From NCBI GenBank assembly GCA_023260935.1, contig JALQTL010000326.1:1-37318 (forward strand): a DNA stretch of 37,318 nt. Direction: 5' to 3'. How positions within the stretch are numbered: the first letter of the stretch is position 1; each line of letters opens with the position of its first letter. The notes beneath the pieces were generated by a model. The model had not been told where the DNA came from, made no database searches, and was given only the letters and a program-made list of their open reading frames with translations. The stretch is from Paracoccaceae bacterium. GTDB taxonomy: Bacteria; Pseudomonadota; Alphaproteobacteria; Rhodobacterales; Rhodobacteraceae. Shown here piece by piece: positions 32,473 through 37,318 of the stretch. Made by a program: the position numbers and the translations under genes.

Positions 32473-33312
32473 ATGGAACAGAATCGCGCCACTCATGCCT
32501 TTGCCACGCTTGGCCACCCCGGTCGGCTGGCGGTCTTTCGCCTTCTGATGCGCTTTGCCCCGCAGGGCGTGCGCCCGACAGAAATTGCCACCGCCCTTGG
32601 CCTGAAACAGAACACGCTCTCGCACCATCTGGCAGACCTCACCGCCTCGGGCCTTGTGAGCGTCACGCGCGTCGGCCGGTCGCTCTACTATGCCGTCGAT
32701 CTGGAGATGTCCGAGGCGCTGATCGGTTACCTCGCCCTGGATGTGGGCCGCGCGCGGCCTGATCTTCTGGCTTCCTTGCGTTCCACCACAAAGGACACCG
32801 CCATGCATGAACCCGGTTTCGCCGTGCTCTTCATCTGCTCGGGCAACTCTGCCCGCTCCATCTTTGCCGAGGCACTTCTGCGCGATCTGGGCGGCGGCAA
32901 GTTCCAGTCCTTTTCGGCAGGCACGCGCCCGGGCAGCGCGCTGAACCCCTTTGCGCTGGAAATCCTGAAGCGCAATGGCCACGATATCAGCGGCTTGCGG
33001 TCAAAGCATGTCTCGGAATTCCAGAAGCCCGGCAGCGTGGTGATGGATTTCGTCTTCACCGTCTGCGATACGGCCGCTGCCGAGGAATGCCCGCCCTGGC
33101 CCGGCCAGCCGATCACCGGCCATTGGGGCTTGCCCGACCCGGTAAAGGCCAGCGGGACCGATGCTGAAAAAGCGCTGCTCTTCGCCCAGACCTATGCCGC
33201 GCTGCGGCGGCGGATCACCGCCTTTGTCGAGCTTCCGTTCGAAAGCCTCAGCCGCATGTCCCTGCAAGCCCGCGTCGATGCCATCGGCACTGACCTTTCC
33301 GCAAAGGCCTGA
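32473..33312 (+). CDS. ArsR-ArsC fusion: arsenic-responsive repressor fused to LMW-phosphatase-type arsenate reductase
   Basis: Single chain of 279 residues joining two normally separate proteins. Residues 1-105 are an ArsR winged helix (ATLGHPGRLAVFRLLMRFAP, then LKQNTLSHHLADLTASGLV and RSLYYAVDL). Residues 111-279 are a low-molecular-weight-phosphatase-type arsenate reductase. The latter has the P-loop CSGNSARS (Cys122, Arg128), further cysteines 198 and 206 (VCDTAAAEECPPWPG, as in thioredoxin-linked ArsC), and PDP with the catalytic Asp222. The ArsR half has no cysteine at all, so the usual ELCVCDL arsenite site is missing; sensing may use the ArsC cysteines or another ligand. First gene of the operon with gapdh (6-base gap) and arsJ. 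Similar fusions occur in other alphaproteobacteria. Confidence 0.9.
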   Translation: MEQNRATHAFATLGHPGRLAVFRLLMRFAPQGVRPTEIATALGLKQNTLSHHLADLTASGLVSVTRVGRSLYYAVDLEMSEALIGYLALDVGRARPDLLASLRSTTKDTAMHEPGFAVLFICSGNSARSIFAEALLRDLGGGKFQSFSAGTRPGSALNPFALEILKRNGHDISGLRSKHVSEFQKPGSVVMDFVFTVCDTAAAEECPPWPGQPITGHWGLPDPVKASGTDAEKALLFAQTYAALRRRITAFVELPFESLSRMSLQARVDAIGTDLSAKA

Positions 33313-33318
33313 TCCCCG

Positions 33319-34350
33319 ATGATATCCGCCACTCCTCTGCCCGCGGCACCCCGTATCGCCCTGAACGGCCTTGGCCGGATCGGCAAGCTTGTTCTGCGTA
33401 ACCTGATCGACAGCGACGCGGGGGGCAAGATCGTGCTTCTCAACGATGCGACCGGTGATGCCGAACAGCACGCCCTGCTGATGGAATTCGATTCTGTCCA
33501 TGGGCGCTGGCCCACGACCGTGGCAGCGGCCGACGGCGCGCTGGTGCTGAACGGCCAGACCATCCGCCTTTGCCATGAGAAGGCCATCGAAGCCCTGCCC
33601 CTTGCGGAACTGGGCGTCGATCTGGTGATCGACTGCACCGGCGCCTTCAAGTCTGCCGCCAAGGTCGCGCCCTATTACGCGGCAGGCGTGAAAAAGGTCA
33701 TCGTCAGCGCCCCGGTCAAGGATGGCGGCGCGTTGAATCTTGTCTATGGTGTCAACCACCAACTTTATGACGGTTCGCAAACCCTGATCACGGCTGCCTC
33801 CTGCACCACCAATTGCCTTGCGCCGGTGGTCAAGGTGATCCACGAGGCGCTTGGCATCCGGCACGGGTCGATCACCACGATCCATGACGTGACCAACACC
33901 CAGACCATCGTGGACCGCCCGGCCAAGGACCTGCGCCGCGCCCGGTCGGCCCTGATGAACCTGATCCCGACGACCACGGGGTCAGCCTCGGCGATCACAT
34001 TGATCTATCCGGAACTCGAAGGCCGCCTGAACGGCCATGCGGTGCGTGTGCCGCTTCTGAATGCCTCGCTCACGGATTGCGTCTTCGAAGTCGCGCGATC
34101 GACGACGGCCGCAGAGGTGAACGCCCTTTTCAAGGCGGCTTCCGAAGGGCCGCTGAAGGGCATCCTTGGGTATGAAACCCGCCCACTCGTCTCTTCCGAC
34201 TTCACCAATGATCCGCGCTCCGCAATCATCGATGGACCTTCCACGATGGTTATCAACGGCACGCAGGTGAAGATTTACGCCTGGTACGATAATGAGTGGG
34301 GCTATGCCAACCGCGCCGTTGAATTGGTCGCTAAGGTTGGCGCATGCTAA
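33319..34350 (+). CDS. ArsJ-associated glyceraldehyde-3-phosphate dehydrogenase (type I)
   Basis: GAPDH of 343 residues. The NAD fold starts IALNGLGRIGKLVLRN (GxGRxG at 17-22). The active site is SCTTNCLAP with Cys162 and partner His189 (TTIHDV). The C-terminus has the conserved YAWYDNEWGYANR. Type I GAPDHs next to arsJ use arsenate in place of phosphate and give 1-arseno-3-phosphoglycerate, which ArsJ exports. The gene lies 6 bases after the ArsR-ArsC fusion, and its stop overlaps the arsJ start by 7 bases. Codon use is alphaproteobacterial up to about 34,270 and then turns AT-rich (AAT, TTG, GCT, GTT), so the last 25 codons appear to come from a different source. Confidence 0.92.
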   Translation: MISATPLPAAPRIALNGLGRIGKLVLRNLIDSDAGGKIVLLNDATGDAEQHALLMEFDSVHGRWPTTVAAADGALVLNGQTIRLCHEKAIEALPLAELGVDLVIDCTGAFKSAAKVAPYYAAGVKKVIVSAPVKDGGALNLVYGVNHQLYDGSQTLITAASCTTNCLAPVVKVIHEALGIRHGSITTIHDVTNTQTIVDRPAKDLRRARSALMNLIPTTTGSASAITLIYPELEGRLNGHAVRVPLLNASLTDCVFEVARSTTAAEVNALFKAASEGPLKGILGYETRPLVSSDFTNDPRSAIIDGPSTMVINGTQVKIYAWYDNEWGYANRAVELVAKVGAC

Positions 34351-35540
34351 GTCAGTTGTCACCCGCGGTGCGCCAGTATCTGCTGGTGACTGGTAATTAT
34401 TGGGCCTTTACCCTGACCGATGGCGCACTGCGTATGCTGGTGGTGCTGTATTTTCATCAGCTTGGCTATAGTGCGCTGGAAGTGGCACTGCTGTTCGTAT
34501 TTTACGAATTTTTCGGGGTGGTGACTAATCTGTTTGGTGGTTGGCTTGGTGCGCGTTGGGGCTTGAACCGCACTATGAATATTGGTTTGGGATTACAAAT
34601 TACAGCTTTAGCGCTGTTATTGGTGCCCACCGAGTGGCTTACCGTGGTATGGGTCATGGCTGCCCAGGCGCTCTCAGGTATTGCTAAAGACCTCAATAAA
34701 ATGAGTGCCAAAAGCACCATCAAGTTGCTGGTACCCGACCATCAACAAGGGCAACTGTATCGCTGGGTCGCTATTCTTACTGGGTCGAAGAATACCCTGA
34801 AGGGCATAGGGTTCTTTTTAGGCGGCCTGTTGCTGACCTTAATAGGCTTTCAGGGCGCAGTGCTGGCGCTGGCATCGATGTTAAGCATGGTGTGGCTTGG
34901 TAGTTTAGTTTTTCTTAAGCGAGATGCCGGTAAGGCAACCTTTAAACCGAAGTTTCGCGACGTGTTATCGAAAAGTCGGGCAATTAATATTTTGTCGGCG
35001 GCGCGATTATTCTTGTTTGGCGCGCGTGACGTATGGTTTGTGGTGGCACTACCGGTGTTCTTGGCAGCGCAATTGGGCTGGGATCACTGGCAGGTCGGTA
35101 GCTTTCTGGCATTGTGGGTGATTGGTTACGGTGGCGTACAAGCAATCGCACCACGTTTCACTCAAGCGAACCAGGTAACCCGTTATGGCGCCTTGCTAAC
35201 ATTAGCACCGCTAGGGCTCGCTGCGGCGCTGTGGTACGGTAGTTTAGCGGTATCCGCGAGTATTATAGTTGGGCTGGGGCTATTTGGCGTGTTATTCGCT
35301 ATCAATTCATCACTGCATAGCTATTTAATCGTTGCTCACTCCCGCGCTGATGGTGTATCCCTCGATGTTGGTTTTTACTACATGGCCAATGCCGCGGGCC
35401 GCTTGCTTGGTACTGTGTTGTCTGGCTACGTATACCAGCAGGCTGGACTAGTGGCTTGTTTGCTGATTTCGGCGGGGTTGCTGTTAGCATCTACGGTAAT
35501 CGTTGCGCAATTACCAAGCCGACGACAGCATAACCAATAG
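34344..35540 (+). CDS. arsJ: ArsJ, organoarsenical (1-arseno-3-phosphoglycerate) efflux permease
   Basis: Major-facilitator-type membrane protein of 398 residues with about eleven to twelve helices. It starts LSPAVRQYLLVTGNYWAFTL followed by TDGALRMLVVLYFHQLGYSA, and continues ALLFVFYEFFGVVTNLFGGW, GIAKDLNKMSAKSTIKLLVP and KNTLKGIGFFLGGLLL, which is the conserved ArsJ pattern. ArsJ removes the unstable arsenate adduct made by the partner GAPDH, giving arsenate-specific resistance (known from Pseudomonas aeruginosa). The gene overlaps gapdh by 7 bases. Its DNA is clearly poorer in GC than everything to its left and uses TTA, TTG, GTA and AGT codons freely, like a gammaproteobacterial gene. It converges with mnmE, leaving 11 bases between stops. 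Confidence 0.92.
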   Translation: MLSQLSPAVRQYLLVTGNYWAFTLTDGALRMLVVLYFHQLGYSALEVALLFVFYEFFGVVTNLFGGWLGARWGLNRTMNIGLGLQITALALLLVPTEWLTVVWVMAAQALSGIAKDLNKMSAKSTIKLLVPDHQQGQLYRWVAILTGSKNTLKGIGFFLGGLLLTLIGFQGAVLALASMLSMVWLGSLVFLKRDAGKATFKPKFRDVLSKSRAINILSAARLFLFGARDVWFVVALPVFLAAQLGWDHWQVGSFLALWVIGYGGVQAIAPRFTQANQVTRYGALLTLAPLGLAAALWYGSLAVSASIIVGLGLFGVLFAINSSLHSYLIVAHSRADGVSLDVGFYYMANAAGRLLGTVLSGYVYQQAGLVACLLISAGLLLASTVIVAQLPSRRQHNQ

Positions 35541-35551
35541 ACTAACCCGAG

Positions 35552-35569
35552 CTATTTGCCGATACAGAA
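35552..35569 (-). other. mnmE 3'-end sequence resembling an SGI1-type integration site
   Basis: The last 18 bases of mnmE, TTCTGTATCGGCAAATAG, closely resemble the mnmE (trmE/thdF) 3' end used as attB by Salmonella genomic island 1-type integrases. arsJ begins its stop only 11 bases away. I see no second copy of the sequence and no matching integrase here, so this is only a potential junction. Confidence 0.3.
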
Positions 35570-36372
35570 GCTGCCAAAAATTTTACTGAGAAGGTCATCC
35601 GAGGTGAATTCACCGGTGATTTCATTGAGGTGTTGCTGGGTTAGGCGAAGCTCTTCGGCCAGCAGCTCGCCGGCAAGATGTTGTTCTAGCTGGTCACGGC
35701 CAAGTAGTAAGTGTTCGCGGGCGCGGTCTAAGGCGTCAAGATGGCGGCGCCGGGCCATGAAACTGCCTTCGTTAGTGGCTTGGTAGCCGACACAATGTTT
35801 TAAGTGCTCGCGCAGAAGATCAATGCCATGACCGGTTTTAGCTGATAAATGGATAACTGGAATACCGGCAATATGATCAAGTGCCACGGGCTCGGCACTC
35901 AAGTCGACTTTATTTCTGATCACTGTATACGGCAGATCATCAGGTAGCTCGGCGAAAAACTCAGGCCAAATGTCAGCCGGATGTACCGCATTAGTTTCGT
36001 TGGCATCTACCATAAACAACACCCGATCCGCGCTACGAATCTCTTGCCAAGCACGTTGGATACCAATTTGCTCTACTTCGTCCGGGCTATCACGTAAACC
36101 GGCGGTATCGATGATATGCAGCGGCATACCGTCGATTTGGATATGCTCGCGCAAAACGTCGCGGGTGGTCCCTGCAATGGCAGTGACAATAGCTGATTCG
36201 CGCCCGGCCAAAGCGTTGAGTAGGCTCGATTTACCAGCATTTGGCCGACCAGCAATAACCACTTTCATGCCCTCTCGCAGCAACGAGCCTTGCTTTGCTT
36301 GCACACTCACTTCATGCAATTGGTCAATGATGCTGTCGAGATCGCCGGATACTTTGCCATCGCTGAGAAAAT
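35552..36372 (-). pseudogene. mnmE: 5'-truncated mnmE (tRNA-modification GTPase), C-terminal two thirds
   Basis: The frame encodes about 270 residues of MnmE from the end of the N-terminal domain onward. FLSDGKVSGDLDSIIDQLHE is followed by the complete G domain: Walker A GRPNAGKSSLLN, AGTTRDVL, DTAGLRDS, NKVD and SAKTGHG. The C-terminal helices end in ITGEFTSDDLLSKIFGSFCI-GK with catalytic Cys. About 170 residues at the N-terminus, which bind tetrahydrofolate and dimerise, are missing. Upstream of about 36,372 the frame becomes unrelated DNA that belongs to another gene. A GTG at 36406 could open a short chimeric protein. Codon use matches arsJ, so both likely come from the same gammaproteobacterial donor. 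Confidence 0.85.
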
Positions 36373-36669
36373 CACCCGAAGGGATTGCCCCGGTGCTTTG
36401 TCCCACTCGATCAGCCCCTTGTCACGCAACATCAGGGCGGTTGACCTGACTCCCGGACGAGTCGCACCGAGGATCTCAGCGAGTTGGTTGGTGTCAATGT
36501 GGGGATTCCAAGCCACGGCAAGAATCATGTTCAGCTGCCGGATGGTCGTGATTCCAGCTCGGGATAGCGCGACGTTTTGATTGAGCGCCCTTTCGGCCTC
36601 GGTCTTGATTTGATCGAAGGCCTCGAGGTCGCGCTTGGCTTGTTCGGCAATTTGCTTGTAATGGATCAC
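36307..36669 (-). CDS. Winged-helix (MarR-like) small protein, 3' end replaced at the mnmE junction
   Basis: Frame of 120 residues starting with GTG at 36669 behind a strong AAAGGGGGTG site. It overlaps the stop of the upstream gene (GTGA). The N-terminal helix (IHYKQIAEQAKRDLEAFDQI) is followed by a winged helix-turn-helix (about residues 40-95, ITTIRQLNMILAVAWNPHID, then TNQLAEILGATRPGVRSTA and LMLRDKGLIEWD), typical of MarR-like proteins. From about residue 99 the frame reads mnmE DNA out of frame, so the last 20 or so residues and the stop are not original. It is therefore a truncated gene. Likely a phage or plasmid regulator; no target can be named. Confidence 0.6.
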   Translation of the reverse strand: MIHYKQIAEQAKRDLEAFDQIKTEAERALNQNVALSRAGITTIRQLNMILAVAWNPHIDTNQLAEILGATRPGVRSTALMLRDKGLIEWDKAPGQSLRVIFSAMAKYPAISTASLTNCMK

Positions 36670-37073
36670 GCGTCACCCCCTTTCGTGCATGGGTTGCCGT
36701 CCTCGAAACGGTCGAAAGGGCGGTCGGACCAGCGGGCGTCTTTTAGGTCTGAAACCGTAAATGGTGACATTCCGGAGCACACTACCCTCCCTCTCAACAA
36801 TCCCTTTGGGTAAATGCTAGTGACTAGAGCGCAACATTCCCAGTGCGGTCTCCAGAGCCAGCAAACTGGCGGGAAGTCGCTCGGCCTTGACCAGTATTCC
36901 GGCTCCGGCTCAAACGGCGGCATGGTCGGCCAGGGTGCCCATGGCTCGCCCGGTTTGAGGTGATCACAATGTCTGCTTTTCCACCCCGTACTGTCGTCAT
37001 GTGGTACCCGAATCCAAGCGCCATTGCCTAACTCCTCCTGAGTAGGCAGTCTGTCTGTGATCCATTCGCTCAT
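36666..37073 (-). CDS. Hypothetical phage/plasmid-type protein (DUF551-like start)
   Basis: Soluble protein of 135 residues, rich in Trp and Pro (eleven tryptophans). It opens MSEWITDRLPTQEELGNGAW, like the 'W.....LP...e' start of small phage proteins such as DUF551, and contains CDHLKPGEPWAPWPTMPP. No catalytic motif or membrane segment is visible. The ATG at 37073 has GGAGG upstream and overlaps the stop of the preceding gene (ATGA); its own stop overlaps the next start (GTGA). Tight overlaps of short genes are typical of phage or plasmid operons. Function unknown. Confidence 0.55.
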   Translation of the reverse strand: MSEWITDRLPTQEELGNGAWIRVPHDDSTGWKSRHCDHLKPGEPWAPWPTMPPFEPEPEYWSRPSDFPPVCWLWRPHWECCALVTSIYPKGLLRGRVVCSGMSPFTVSDLKDARWSDRPFDRFEDGNPCTKGGDA

Positions 37074-37318
37074 GCGATCTCCTCCATTTCTACGGCTTCG
37101 ATTTCCTCCCGCTCGTCGTCCTCGTCGAGGTTGAGCATCGGCACGAGGTGCGCCCGTGCGGCCTTGTATTCGTCCAGGAATGCCCCTAGGGCGTCTTCCG
37201 CCCTTTTGGTGTAGTCATCTCTCTTGACCTCGATGGTGTGACTCTTCACGCCCGGAAAGTAGGAATGGAAAAACCAAGAATCGGCCCCGCTTTTGGCGAG
37301 TGAGAAATGAACCTGCCC
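37070..37318 (-). CDS. Hypothetical protein, C-terminal part only (runs off the window)
   Basis: An open frame enters from the right edge and ends with a TGA at 37070-37072 that overlaps the next ATG. The visible 82 residues begin GQVHFSLAKSGADSWFFHSY and include VKSHTIEVKRDDYTKRAEDA. They end in a very acidic tail (LDEDDEREEIEAVEMEEIA). The tail is like those of DNA-mimic or DNA-binding phage proteins, but I recognise no family. It is too short to assign. Confidence 0.5.
   Translation of the reverse strand, partial: GQVHFSLAKSGADSWFFHSYFPGVKSHTIEVKRDDYTKRAEDALGAFLDEYKAARAHLVPMLNLDEDDEREEIEAVEMEEIA

Noticed and set aside
35552..36406. Complete MnmE starting at GTG 36406
   Set aside because: The first dozen codons lie in foreign DNA and the whole N-terminal folate-binding domain is absent; it is a truncated gene.
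1..37318. CRISPR arrays, tRNA/rRNA genes, insertion sequences and intrinsic terminators
   Set aside because: No regularly spaced repeats, clover-leaf sequences, transposase motifs with terminal repeats, or GC hairpins followed by T runs were found on reading; weak hairpins in GC-rich spacers were not specific enough to list.

Overview
The window looks like a piece of a high-GC alphaproteobacterial chromosome, most likely a member of the Rhodobacterales (Rhodobacteraceae). This rests on codon use, RbsABC/SorC sugar loci, a ChrR-like cupin and the lipid A gene set; no rRNA or tRNA gene is present to confirm it. The right-hand 3 kb is different. From about 34,270 the DNA becomes AT-richer with gammaproteobacterial-style codon use (arsJ and a 5'-truncated mnmE). 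From about 36,372 to the end it changes again to a short run of overlapping, phage- or plasmid-like small genes. The last 3 kb is therefore a mosaic, either from real recombination or from chimeric assembly.

Layout. (1) 1-2,421, minus strand: an iron-complex/cobalamin-type ABC uptake system (periplasmic protein and cut-off FecCD permease) behind a small DUF2946-like secreted protein. (2) 2,560-12,183: a divergent sugar/polyol catabolic locus. The minus arm encodes a split transketolase (N and C halves), a glycerol-kinase-like FGGY kinase, a SorC-family regulator and an SDR dehydrogenase. The plus arm encodes an RbsCBA-type ABC importer and a second SDR. A shared motif, TGAATAAA(A/T)AT, lies in front of both arms and of the regulator gene, and probably marks the SorC operators. 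(3) 12,197-16,735, minus: an amino-acid cluster with a ProC-like reductase, diaminopropionate ammonia-lyase, a ChrR-like cupin and a flavin amine oxidase, interrupted by two decayed genes. (4) 16,766-19,687, minus: imelysin plus di-haem DHOR protein, a periplasmic iron-linked pair. (5) 19,933-25,267: a lone tyrosine recombinase, an outer-membrane barrel translationally coupled to a Tat-exported amidohydrolase, and a flavin reductase divergent from a GntR regulator with a palindrome between them. (6) 25,511-30,497: an envelope-lipid cluster with two GT39 transferases, a PAP2 phosphatase, a lipid-A-biosynthesis N-terminal-domain protein and a DPM1/ArnC-like GT2. (7) 30,839-32,353: an MFS exporter and a gutted alcohol dehydrogenase pseudogene. 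(8) 32,473-35,540: an arsenate-resistance operon encoding an ArsR-ArsC fusion, a dedicated GAPDH and ArsJ. (9) 35,552-37,318: truncated mnmE and the small phage/plasmid-like genes.

How the parts work together. In region 2 the importer, dehydrogenases, kinase and transketolase form a complete route from an external polyol or ketose to the pentose-phosphate/glycolytic pools. The substrate is unknown, and the kinase lacks two of the glycerol contacts of true glycerol kinase. In region 8 GAPDH turns arsenate and glyceraldehyde-3-phosphate into 1-arseno-3-phosphoglycerate, which ArsJ expels. The fused ArsR-ArsC regulator has no cysteine in its DNA-binding half and no arsenite pump is encoded nearby. 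In region 6 the GT2 enzyme would charge a polyprenyl phosphate with sugar for the GT39 enzymes to transfer to lipid A or another envelope acceptor.

No CRISPR array, tRNA, rRNA, insertion sequence or convincing intrinsic terminator was seen by eye.
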